Source: CAYMGM01 sp964390005
GTDB taxonomy: Bacteria > Pseudomonadota > Alphaproteobacteria > UBA9219
Direction of reading: 5' to 3'
Length of the DNA stretch: 64,000 nucleotides
NCBI GenBank assembly: GCA_964390005.1
Contig: CAYMGM010000005.1
Location: forward strand, 62,001 to 126,000
This document shows, piece by piece, positions 1 through 8,262 of this stretch. Each line of letters opens with the position of its first letter. The stretch's first letter is position 1. Under the pieces are notes generated by a model. The model saw nothing but the letters and a program-made list of their open reading frames with translations. It was not told the origin of the DNA and did no database searches. A program made the translations under genes and the position numbers.

Positions 1-98
1 GAACCTTATTTTCCTATCTTCCAGATTTCGTCACATTTACGCCACATTTTGACGAAGAAGAAAATATGATCATCCTTTCAGTCATTTCCCACACATTA

Positions 99-131
99 GA
101 GCATATATGTCTATTTGTGCCATATATGCTC
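99..131. promoter_or_regulatory. Perfect 11-bp inverted repeat upstream of the AAA+ operon
   Basis: The arms GAGCATATATG (99-109) and CATATATGCTC (121-131) are exact reverse complements separated by an 11-base spacer. The arm-to-arm spacing is 22 bases, about two helical turns, which suits a dimeric regulator. The repeat lies about 160 bases before the first gene of the operon and has no T-tract, so it does not look like a terminator. Its role as an operator is inferred. Confidence 0.5.
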
Positions 132-174
132 AGATCACCTTTTCCTCAAAAGTCAAGATCCCCCACTCCCTTTA

Positions 175-206
175 TTTCGATTTGAAAGTATACAGTTTCG
201 ATTGAA
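175..206 (+). promoter_or_regulatory. Direct repeat of TTTCGATT(T)GAA before the first gene
   Basis: TTTCGATTTGAA (175-186) and TTTCGATTGAA (196-206) are near-identical and start 21 bases apart, about two DNA turns. They lie between the inverted repeat at 99-131 and the start codon at 288, in an AT-rich stretch where the promoter is expected. This could be a tandem activator or repressor site. The function is inferred from position only. Confidence 0.3.
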
Positions 207-287
207 CGGCCATTCGAAATACATACCCTTCTCGCAGGCATGAAGCCAAGTGGTAAACCCACAATTTTTAGAAGAAGGAAACCCCCT

Positions 288-2072
288 ATGCCTAATACAG
301 ACTATGATTTGTCACCTGATATGGATGCTATTCTTCGTGGCATTCGCGGCGATGAAGATATTACTATCAGTAATGGCGATGTTACTTCTGAGTCACAAGT
401 AACAAATGCTTACGAAATTAGTAAAGAAAAAGACGCCCAGATTCAGGCTCACATCGAAGAAAACCCGATCTATCGGATCATCCAAGGGGCCGACGCCGAA
501 GAAACGCAGCTCCAACAGGTTGATAAGCTTGCAAAATTGTTCGCCTTTGACGAACAGACAAGCGCGCAGACGATCCAAGCTGCACGGGATTATCTTTATT
601 ACATCCACATGGTGCGCCGGACCTTGGCGGACCAGCAGCTCAGCAGCGCCGCAGACGGCCTTTTTGGCAACTATCAGCGGACCATGGAAGAATTCCACGG
701 CGACTTGATCAAGTTTCAGGACACGATCGCGCCGCTGAAGGAAGGCTTTGAGCTGATCCAGGCCTGCCGCGAAGAAGAGATTGCGGGTAAGGCCGAACCG
801 CTGGTCACGCGTATCACCAAAGCGATCCGTGCCAAAGAACGGAAGCTGAAAGAAGATGAAGCGCGTCACAACAAAGCTGAAAAACTGCTCAATGAGGCCG
901 ATGGCCTCGAGGATGATCGGATCCCTTCCTTAAAGCGTGAGATCGCGGACGAACAGGATCGGTTCTTCCTTGTCCGCAGCGGGAAAAAAATCGCTGAGAA
1001 GGAAAACCTCATCGAAAAGCTGCGCAAAGAGATCGCCGACAAGCGCCAGCAGGCCGAAGACCTGAAAGCGCAGAAGTCGGAAGCCGAAAGCTCGCCCGAA
1101 TACGACCAAAAGATCTTAAAGATCCTGAACGTCGGCGGCGAAGCCTTTCAGAAGAAAGCGCAGGAAACGGCCGAGCAGACCAAAGCGCTGATCGTAAAGA
1201 CTCGTGACCGGATGGAAGACATCACGCGCGGCTATACCCGCGTTCATGACGGCGTCCAGACGATGATCGAAAATGCCACCGACATTCAGGACTCGGCGCT
1301 CGCGGTCCTTTTGCTGGCGGTCAAAAAAGTCAGCGAAGAAAAGGCAGCCGAAGGAGAAGAAGTTAAAGCTGCAGAACGTCCGGCAGAGACGACAGATGCC
1401 GAAGCGCAGGAATTGGCCGCGATACAGAAAAAGATCGAAGCCAATAAGAAGCGCCGCTATGTCGCCAATTTGCAAAGCGTCCAACGCGGCCTTGAAAGCG
1501 CCAGCACGTCAATCCGGACGGGCCTGACGACCCTCGAAACCATGGACCAGAACGTCCACAAGGGTTTTGAAAGAGCGCTGGAACTTGGCAACAACACCGT
1601 CGCAACAGTCGCAGACATGACGGCGATCTTCCTGCACGCCATCTCGCTTGAGAGCAATAACAGCTCAACCGATATGGTGGACGGGGTCTTGAAGAGCATG
1701 CGGGAAGCCTCGAACGAAGCGCTGAAGATGCAGATCTCGACGCTGCCGGACTGGTTCCGCCAAAGCAATCTCGAGATGGCTCAGCAGCTCAAGTCGATCA
1801 CGGCTATTTCAGGACTTCTTGAGAAGGCAACGGGCGATGTCCTGACGCAGCGCAAAATCATGGAAGGCTTGCGCCGCAAGATCAAACGCAATGTCGATGA
1901 TCAACGCGTCAAAGCCGAAAAGATGCAGATCGCGCAAGTTCAAGCTGTCGAGCCCGCATCGCTAGAGGCCACCAAACAGCCTGCAAATGATACGGCACCA
2001 ACGCGCGCGACCGTGTTGACGCGTGGGACCTCCGGGGCAAATCCCGGCATGGGATCGGGGCAAGCCGCCTAA
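288..2072 (+). CDS. Large coiled-coil protein, first gene of the AAA+/DUF2333 operon
   Basis: Not recognised as a named family. I prefer the ATG at 288 over the in-frame ATG at 240 because AGAAGAAGGAA lies just upstream of it. This gives 594 residues. The protein is highly charged and almost entirely helical. Residues about 190-290 (numbered from this start) form a Lys/Glu-rich coiled coil, followed by an Ala/Glu-rich linker and a helical C-terminal half with a conserved-looking LPDWFRQ segment. There is no signal peptide or membrane span, so it is probably cytoplasmic. A stretch of 59 bases separates it from the AAA+ ATPase gene, and a single terminator follows the third gene, so co-expression is likely. 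It may be a substrate adaptor or structural partner of the ATPase. A remote relation to TelA-type helical proteins is possible, but I cannot support it. Confidence 0.75.
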   Translation: MPNTDYDLSPDMDAILRGIRGDEDITISNGDVTSESQVTNAYEISKEKDAQIQAHIEENPIYRIIQGADAEETQLQQVDKLAKLFAFDEQTSAQTIQAARDYLYYIHMVRRTLADQQLSSAADGLFGNYQRTMEEFHGDLIKFQDTIAPLKEGFELIQACREEEIAGKAEPLVTRITKAIRAKERKLKEDEARHNKAEKLLNEADGLEDDRIPSLKREIADEQDRFFLVRSGKKIAEKENLIEKLRKEIADKRQQAEDLKAQKSEAESSPEYDQKILKILNVGGEAFQKKAQETAEQTKALIVKTRDRMEDITRGYTRVHDGVQTMIENATDIQDSALAVLLLAVKKVSEEKAAEGEEVKAAERPAETTDAEAQELAAIQKKIEANKKRRYVANLQSVQRGLESASTSIRTGLTTLETMDQNVHKGFERALELGNNTVATVADMTAIFLHAISLESNNSSTDMVDGVLKSMREASNEALKMQISTLPDWFRQSNLEMAQQLKSITAISGLLEKATGDVLTQRKIMEGLRRKIKRNVDDQRVKAEKMQIAQVQAVEPASLEATKQPANDTAPTRATVLTRGTSGANPGMGSGQAA

Positions 2073-2131
2073 TCAGGACTTTGATTTAACACATAAAAAG
2101 AGGATGTGCCCCCGGGCGCAAAGTAGAAAAC

Positions 2132-4558
2132 ATGTCCCAAGATGGTCGTATCAGCGCTTTTGACCGCTTTAAAACCCTGACAAGCTCGGGGAAAATCGGC
2201 ACCGTCACAGCGCCAACTGAGATCAAGACGGACAGCGTGAATCAGAACGTCCCTCCCGCCAATGGCGGGGGGGAGGTTCCCCCGACAACGCCGCCGCAGG
2301 CCCCGCTCTCAACGGGCTCGTCTTGTGATACGCGCAGCGTCAAAAGCAGCCGCATCAGCCAAAGCGTCGAACAGTACCTTACCGACTGCGACACCCAGGC
2401 CAATGAAGATGAAGCCCTGGCCGGTCGCGACGAAGACCTGGCGCGCCTTTCCGTTCTTTTGACGCTGAAAGACACCAAGAACGTCTTGTTAACGGGCCCA
2501 ACAGGCGTTGGCAAATCGGCGCTGGTCAATCATTTGCTGACCTCAAGCGCCACGGGTCAAAACATTTCGCAGGATCTGTTCAAACGGACTTTTTACAAAC
2601 TGGATCCCGAGGCTCTTTTGGCGGGCGACAGCGTCGTTAAAATCAACGATGCCGTCAAAGAAATCGTTGCCTTTTTGGAACGTCGCCCCTTTTGCGTCTT
2701 GGTTATCGATAACGCCTGGAACCTAATCAGCGGCATGACCGAGAAAGGCGCGTCAAGCGCGCTTGCCTCGCTGATGGCAGCGATCGGTCGCCGCAAGTTT
2801 CAAACGCTTATGATCACGGCGTCTCATAATCGCGCCCATCTTTTGGCGACGCATCCGTCCTTCAATGAACTGTTTGCGCAAATCGATTTGGCCGAGCCCA
2901 ATAAAGACGAGGTTCTGAATACTTTGCGCGGCAAGCGCGCCTATTATCAGGCTCATTATCGTATTACCATCAATGATGACGGTCTGCGCACCATCGCCAA
3001 ACTGAGCGACGATTATCCGTCGGCCTATATGGGCGATTTGTGCCAGCCGGGCCGCGCCATTCGTTTGCTTGAGTTTATTTGCGCCGCCTATCGCAACAGG
3101 TTCATGAGTAAATCGGCCGATCTGATTTCTTTAGAAGCCGAAACCAAGGCGCTTAAACTTGAAAAAGAAGCCCTTAACGGCCACAACCCCACGCGCACGC
3201 AGGAAATCAACGATCGTCTTGCCGCCATTGCGCCGCTCTACGCCGCACAGAAAGCCGCTTGGGACGATCAAACCAAAGATATTCAATCGCTGACGCAAGA
3301 GAAAAAAGACGCCGCGATTAAATTAGAGCGCGCGCAGGAAATGCGTCAAAGCGCCCATGAAGGCGGCGATCGCGAACAAGTTTTGGCTTGTGATCCCCAT
3401 ATCGAAAAATACCAGACGCGGATTGACGATCTGAACGAAAAGCTTGGCCTGCTCAGCATTGGCGAGCCTTCGGAACACCCGCTGACCCGCGACAAGGTCT
3501 TGGCCATTTTCTTAAAATACACGGGGATTGACGCCGCCGCGACCGGCCAAGACAAATTGGTGCGCTTTATGAGCGCCAAGGAAAAATTGGGCCATAGCAT
3601 TATGGGCCAAGATCAGGCTATCGACGTCGTCAGCGCTTCGCTGTCGCGCTATGCCGCGGGCTTTCGCAAAAAGAACCGTCCCGTTGGCTCGTTCTTCTTC
3701 TTGGGCCCGTCGGGCGTCGGCAAAACAGAAATTGCCAATGCGCTTGACCAGATTGTCTCAGGCCTGCCCGGATCCATGCCCATCCGTTTTGATATGGGCG
3801 ACTACAAAGAACTGAACGCCGTCACCGCGCTGATCGGCCCGCCCCCCGGCTATAAAGACTCGGACAAAGGCGGCCAGTTGACCAACAGCGTGCGCGCACG
3901 CCCCAACAGCGTCGTTTTGCTCGACGAAATCGAAAAAGCACACGAAGGCATTTTCGACATCGTTTTGCCCATCTTGGACAATGGCGCGATCAAAGACCGC
4001 CAAGGCGTCGAAACAGCGTTTGGTAACACAATCGTCATCGTGACATCGAATATCGGCGCTTCGTATTTCTTGGACCCCACGCTGACATTCGAAGAAGCGC
4101 AAAAGGCCGCCACGGATCTTCTGTTCAAAAAAATCCGCCCTGAAATCTTGGGCCGCTTTAACGACATCGTTTTTTTCAAACCGCTTTGCGAAGACGCGCA
4201 ATTCAAAATCGCGCAAAAGTTCCTGTGCGGCCATAACGCCGATCTTGAAGGAACCCCCTTCCAGATGGCGATGACAGACGAAACGCTGCGTCAGGTCATC
4301 ACCCGTTATTACGACGCCAAAATCGGCGGTCGTTCGCTGCGCAATGTTTTCGAAGGCCCCGTCTGCACCGCAGCCGCCAACATCATCAATGAAGAAAATG
4401 CGCACCGCTTAAGCACGGACAGCGATCCTGCAGACGACAAGGGACCGCAGCACATCATCGATATCGGCCTATCGGCAGACGGCACCTTTACGGCGGCTAT
4501 TCGCCCCGAGAATTCGGCGCTCCAACAAGCGCCAGAAGAAATGCACCGCCCTGCTTAA
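2132..4558 (+). CDS. Clp-like ATPase with two AAA+ modules
   Basis: 808 residues in ClpA/ClpB-like order. A low-complexity N-terminus (about 1-85) is followed by a first AAA+ module with Walker A GPTGVGKS (122-129). A helical, charged middle segment (about 330-440) recalls a ClpB/ClpC M-domain. The second module has Walker A GPSGVGKT (525-532), Walker B LLDEIEKA (Asp598-Glu599), a sensor-like VTSNIG and the arginine-finger-type RPEILGRFN. The first module's Walker B reads LVIDNAWN (Asp193-Asn194), so the usual catalytic Glu is missing and that ring may bind but not hydrolyse ATP. No canonical Clp N-domain repeats or ClpP-binding loop were recognised. It lies between a coiled-coil protein and a membrane-anchored protein, which points to a dedicated remodelling machine rather than the housekeeping ClpB. 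Confidence 0.88.
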   Translation: MSQDGRISAFDRFKTLTSSGKIGTVTAPTEIKTDSVNQNVPPANGGGEVPPTTPPQAPLSTGSSCDTRSVKSSRISQSVEQYLTDCDTQANEDEALAGRDEDLARLSVLLTLKDTKNVLLTGPTGVGKSALVNHLLTSSATGQNISQDLFKRTFYKLDPEALLAGDSVVKINDAVKEIVAFLERRPFCVLVIDNAWNLISGMTEKGASSALASLMAAIGRRKFQTLMITASHNRAHLLATHPSFNELFAQIDLAEPNKDEVLNTLRGKRAYYQAHYRITINDDGLRTIAKLSDDYPSAYMGDLCQPGRAIRLLEFICAAYRNRFMSKSADLISLEAETKALKLEKEALNGHNPTRTQEINDRLAAIAPLYAAQKAAWDDQTKDIQSLTQEKKDAAIKLERAQEMRQSAHEGGDREQVLACDPHIEKYQTRIDDLNEKLGLLSIGEPSEHPLTRDKVLAIFLKYTGIDAAATGQDKLVRFMSAKEKLGHSIMGQDQAIDVVSASLSRYAAGFRKKNRPVGSFFFLGPSGVGKTEIANALDQIVSGLPGSMPIRFDMGDYKELNAVTALIGPPPGYKDSDKGGQLTNSVRARPNSVVLLDEIEKAHEGIFDIVLPILDNGAIKDRQGVETAFGNTIVIVTSNIGASYFLDPTLTFEEAQKAATDLLFKKIRPEILGRFNDIVFFKPLCEDAQFKIAQKFLCGHNADLEGTPFQMAMTDETLRQVITRYYDAKIGGRSLRNVFEGPVCTAAANIINEENAHRLSTDSDPADDKGPQHIIDIGLSADGTFTAAIRPENSALQQAPEEMHRPA

Positions 4559-4612
4559 GACAGCGCGTTTGCATAACCCCCAAACCCAAACAGTGAAATA
4601 GAGGAGCGTAAC

Positions 4613-5674
4613 ATGTCATTTTTAACGAAGTTTTTTGGAAAAGCCAAAACCGAAGTCGCCGACCGTGTCGAGGGCGAAGGCATCGAAACGAAGGCTCCGC
4701 GCAAGATCTTCAAAGGACCGATGTCCATCGTCGCAGGGCTTGCGATTGCTGCCGGATCTTATGTAACCCTGGGCCAGATCATGGCATCGGTCGACACCGA
4801 CCCCTTGCCCGAAACCCAGCTAACAGAAAGCCAAAGCCACTTGGTCGATACGATGGGGCGCCTGTTGGGACGCGAATATCGAAAAGGTTGGGCCCCCAGT
4901 GCACGCCTGTCGCCGCTCAGCACGCGGACGGATCTCAAAGCTTTTCAGCATGGTATCCACGACTTTATGAAACTGCTTAGCCAGCGTATGCCGTCGATGT
5001 TTACGCTGAGCGGCAATCAAAGTTCGGGCATTCGCTTGCTGAACGAAGCGATGACCGATCTGGGGCGTGACTTCGATTCTGCCGCCTTTGTCGTCACAGC
5101 TGACGATACCGGCACACGCGTCGGCGACGCGGCAGAGAAATACGCTCGTTTCAACAGTGAACGCACGAATGCCGGTCGTCACAGTTTAGAGCCGCGTATC
5201 GATACGGCAGCCGAGTTCGTGAATATTATCATTCCACAATATCGCGAACTCTCAGACTGGCTGCAGGGTGTCGTCGAAAGCGGCGTCGGGGTGCGAGAGG
5301 CTTATTATTATGCCCAAGGCTATCTTTATGCCACACACGAAGGAATCAAAGCCTTCAAGGCCGATTTCTTGCCCGTTCTGGACCGCCAAGCCAGCCTGAC
5401 CGTCATCGACAAGCTGATCGCCGATAGTCAACGCAGCCTTCCCTATAACCCGCTTATCGTTCTCAATGGCTCGGGGTTTGGCTACACGGGCGGAAATGTT
5501 CAAGCCATACTCGGCGTTGTCAGCGGCGTTCATGCGGATTTGAAAGTTCTTCAAGATTCGCTGGCGGCAGGGGCATCGCGCGGTGGTTACGATGCACCCA
5601 GCAAATCGGCCAATGACGTTGGCGCCAAAGTAAACAGCGCACAGCCCCCACGCGCTGGTTTAGGAAGCAAATAA
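4613..5674 (+). CDS. Membrane-anchored DUF2333-like protein
   Basis: 353 residues. The start is fixed by GAGGAG nine bases upstream of the ATG. A basic cytoplasmic N-terminus (1-36) is followed by one membrane span (about 37-60), then a mainly helical domain to about 325 and a flexible Ser/Ala/Gly tail. The overall plan recalls DUF2333 proteins: an N-terminal anchor, a GW motif near residue 87, a paired helical body, a Tyr-rich YYYAQGYLYA segment and a late NPLIVLNG motif. I assign that family from memory, without a profile search. The body probably lies on the periplasmic side, since the preceding segment is Lys/Arg-rich. It is the last gene before the terminator and may anchor or receive the output of the AAA+ ATPase encoded just upstream. 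Confidence 0.75.
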   Translation: MSFLTKFFGKAKTEVADRVEGEGIETKAPRKIFKGPMSIVAGLAIAAGSYVTLGQIMASVDTDPLPETQLTESQSHLVDTMGRLLGREYRKGWAPSARLSPLSTRTDLKAFQHGIHDFMKLLSQRMPSMFTLSGNQSSGIRLLNEAMTDLGRDFDSAAFVVTADDTGTRVGDAAEKYARFNSERTNAGRHSLEPRIDTAAEFVNIIIPQYRELSDWLQGVVESGVGVREAYYYAQGYLYATHEGIKAFKADFLPVLDRQASLTVIDKLIADSQRSLPYNPLIVLNGSGFGYTGGNVQAILGVVSGVHADLKVLQDSLAAGASRGGYDAPSKSANDVGAKVNSAQPPRAGLGSK

Positions 5675-5692
5675 ATACGCTGCCTTTTATAC

Positions 5693-5738
5693 CCTTTTTG
5701 GGGGAGCGGCCCGGCGTGATGCCGGGCCGTTTTTATTT
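5693..5738 (+). terminator. Rho-independent terminator of the AAA+ operon
   Basis: A strong GC hairpin, CGGCCCGGC with a short loop and GCCGGGCCG, is followed directly by a T-run. It ends exactly where the convergent gene on the other strand stops. Confidence 0.9.
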
Positions 5739-6240
5739 ATGACCCAATAACGCTTCGCGCAGCTTGCACAATTTTCCGTACACCAGCCATAATCCCTGAG
5801 GGGGGACGCGCCGCGCGCTTGGCGGCTTTTTTCGCAGCACGTGCGGCCTTCTCTGCCGCCCATTTAGCGGCGGCTTCTTCCGCCCGGCGCTTTCCATATT
5901 CTTCACGTGTTTCGTGGCGCGGGCAATCGCCTCTCTGATTGATATCGGCACAAGAAGGTAAAAGATTCGTTGTTGGCTGACCTTTTTTATCGCCAGCCAC
6001 AACGGCCCGTAAGGGAATCCCCCTCTCATTCGTTTTCCCGGAAAGGGGGTTCGGGCCAAAGCCTCCGCACTCCCATAATTTTAGATCCTTCATGTCATAA
6101 TTGAGGTAAACCATGCCATTTTCATGCATTATAATATCGTAACTGTGGCAACAGGTCAGACAGGAAGCGTTCTTCATTTTTTCGGCAATGTCCGCATTCT
6201 GTTCTAAGGGGGCAAACTTATCGGGCGTACTCTTATCCAT
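5737..6240 (-). CDS. Hypothetical protein with Cys cluster and basic tail
   Basis: Not recognised. 167 residues from the ATG at 6240, which has GAGAGG upstream on the minus strand. An in-frame TTG one codon earlier is less likely. The N-terminal half carries a CLTCC cluster near residue 30, WECGGFGPNP near 58 and further Cys at LPSC and DCPRH. This spacing could bind metal or form disulfides. Residues about 110-150 are an Ala/Lys/Arg-rich helix that could contact nucleic acid or membrane. There is no signal peptide. It is a single gene facing the AAA+ operon tail to tail. Confidence 0.65.
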   Translation of the reverse strand: MDKSTPDKFAPLEQNADIAEKMKNASCLTCCHSYDIIMHENGMVYLNYDMKDLKLWECGGFGPNPLSGKTNERGIPLRAVVAGDKKGQPTTNLLPSCADINQRGDCPRHETREEYGKRRAEEAAAKWAAEKAARAAKKAAKRAARPPSGIMAGVRKIVQAARSVIGS

Positions 6241-6430
6241 CAAACAATCCTCTCATTTCAAAAATTAAATGCAGCCGTCATGTTATCATTTCTTAAATAA
6301 AAAACGACGTTTTTTATTACTTTCGGCCTTATTTTGGTCTTTTCACGCCAGCGTGTGAGGCGTCTCAATAGGTTGGCAATCTTTTTTTCCTTAGCCTTTC
6401 TCATCTTCCTCTTTTTCAGGACAGCGCCCG

Positions 6431-7507
6431 ATGGCCTCTATCGTCCAACTTTTCAAACGCAAAAGCTTCACCGACAACGATGCCCCTTCCGACGAATTGA
6501 TCCGGCTTCGCCAGATGCTGGATCAAATGCCGATCAATGTCATGACATGCGACCGCCATACGCTAAAGATCGACTACATCAACCAAACATCGCGTGACAC
6601 GTTGCGCACGATCGAGCATCTCTTGCCGATCAAAGTCGATGACATCGTCGGTCAGTGCATCGACATTTTTCACAAGATGCCGGATCGCGTCCGTCTGCTT
6701 TTGGCCGACCCCACGAATCTTCCTTATCAATCGCGGATCAACCTTGGCGATGAAGTTCTGAATCTGCGCTCAAGCGCCGTTTACGATGACTTGGGAACCT
6801 ATGTCGCCATTATGCAGACATGGAGTATTGCGACGCCTTTTGTTCGCATGACAGAAACGTTCGAAACGAACATCAAAAACATCGTCGATACCGTCTCAAG
6901 CGCAGCCACCGAATTGCAGGCAACAGCCCAATCGCTTTCTCACTCCGCATCGGAACTAACAGGGGCTATTACAGAAATTAGCCGTCAAATCGCCGATGCC
7001 ACGCAAACGACGAAGGCGGCGACCGAGCAAGCCGAGATATCGCACGGAGCCATGAGCGATCTTTCAAAGCTTGTGCAAAACATCAACACCGTCGTCAGTC
7101 TGATTGGGAATGTCGCGGGTCAAACCAACCTTTTGGCCTTAAATGCAACGATAGAAGCCGCCCGCGCTGGCGAAGCCGGTAAAGGTTTTGCCGTTGTCGC
7201 TGGCGAAGTCAAAACATTGGCCAATCAAACCACCAAAGCAACAGGCGACATCGCTGGACAGATCAGCGAAGTTCAAACCGAGACAGCCCAAGTGGCCGCA
7301 CAAATGACGGCTGGGCGCGACACGATGGGAAAGATCAACAACATTACGGCGTCGATTGCCTCGGCGATCGAAGAACAAAGCGCCGCAGCGGGCGAAACGG
7401 GCCGCGCCGCGAACGATGTGTTGGTCGCGGCAAGCGATTTATCGAAACAAGCTGAAATGCTTCGATCTGCCGTCGATACCTTCTTGGAAGAAATGCGGAA
7501 AATTTAG
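6431..7507 (+). CDS. Soluble methyl-accepting chemotaxis protein with PAS domain
   Basis: 358 residues with no membrane span, so a cytoplasmic receptor. An N-terminal PAS-like sensor (about 20-130, with VMTCDRHTLKIDYIN) is joined to a methyl-accepting signalling domain (about 140-355). The hairpin tip that contacts CheA and CheW is clear: QTNLLALNATIEAARAGEAG followed by KGFAVVAGEVKTLA. It would detect an intracellular cue, possibly redox or energy state, and alter CheA activity. No other chemotaxis gene is nearby, so this is an orphan receptor. Its stop overlaps that of the convergent ychJ-like gene by four bases. Confidence 0.93.
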   Translation: MASIVQLFKRKSFTDNDAPSDELIRLRQMLDQMPINVMTCDRHTLKIDYINQTSRDTLRTIEHLLPIKVDDIVGQCIDIFHKMPDRVRLLLADPTNLPYQSRINLGDEVLNLRSSAVYDDLGTYVAIMQTWSIATPFVRMTETFETNIKNIVDTVSSAATELQATAQSLSHSASELTGAITEISRQIADATQTTKAATEQAEISHGAMSDLSKLVQNINTVVSLIGNVAGQTNLLALNATIEAARAGEAGKGFAVVAGEVKTLANQTTKATGDIAGQISEVQTETAQVAAQMTAGRDTMGKINNITASIASAIEEQSAAAGETGRAANDVLVAASDLSKQAEMLRSAVDTFLEEMRKI

Positions 7508-7989
7508 GCGCCGCAGCACTTTTTATATTTTTTGCCCGACCCGCAGGGACAAGGATCATTGCGACCTGTTTTATTGACATGCACAGGCTCGCTTTTGGGG
7601 TCTAAAAGGCTTTCATCATAAAGCCATGCGCCATCCACTTTCACAAAGCGCGATTTTTCGTGCTGCGTTTGTTTTTGTCCTGACAAATTGTAATGAAAGG
7701 CAAAGGTTACAAAGCCTTCTGTATCGGCAGGCCCGCCCGCCTGCGTTTCGATAATATCAAGCCCAAGCCATTGGACCTGTTTGGCGTCATGCGCCGCTTG
7801 CTTGGGATTAAAATCTTCCAAAGCATGCGGCGTCGACGTCTTGACTAAATAATCAATATTCGCGCTAGCAAAAGCGGTATAGCGCGATCGCATCAAAGCT
7901 TCGGCTGTCGCCGGTTTTTCTGCGCCCGATAAAAAACGCTCACAACAATCGGCTTGCTCGGAACCCGACCCACAAAGACATTTTGTCAT
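7504..7989 (-). CDS. ychJ: YchJ family SEC-C metal-binding protein
   Basis: 161 residues, matching the usual YchJ (UPF0225) length. An N-terminal CLCGSG...CC motif and a C-terminal SEC-C module (NDPCPCGSGKKYKKCC) bracket a central NTF2-like fold with the family signature LMRSRYTAFA. SEC-C modules coordinate zinc, and the one in SecA contacts SecB and the ribosome. The cellular role of YchJ is not established. The gene is convergent with the chemoreceptor, overlapping by four bases. Confidence 0.92.
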   Translation of the reverse strand: MTKCLCGSGSEQADCCERFLSGAEKPATAEALMRSRYTAFASANIDYLVKTSTPHALEDFNPKQAAHDAKQVQWLGLDIIETQAGGPADTEGFVTFAFHYNLSGQKQTQHEKSRFVKVDGAWLYDESLLDPKSEPVHVNKTGRNDPCPCGSGKKYKKCCGA

Positions 7990-8262
7990 TTTAATTTCCT
8001 GTCGTTGATCTCTGGCACAGAACCAGAACGCGGCTTAACCTATCGTGCGGGCTTAACAAGTCAAGTCCCCCGCCAAGCGCCGATTCCTCACGCCTGGGTT
8101 GCAAATGGCTGGTGGCCTCGAGCCCTCTAGACACCCAGAATCATTACCAATTTTGTCCTTATTTCGTAATAATGAAAAAGACATTTGCGCTCTTCGTTGA
8201 TAATATGTTAAGGTTAATCCCTTTCGGCCCTTCTTTCTGTCCGGAAATACAGGGGGTGGCTT

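Noticed and set aside
288..2072. Assigning the coiled-coil protein to the TelA family
   Set aside because: The resemblance is a general helical pattern without a shared motif that I can point to.
3758..4405. Long open frame on the minus strand inside the AAA+ gene
   Set aside because: It lies fully opposite a gene with clear Walker motifs and shows no family features; it follows from the codon bias of the real gene.
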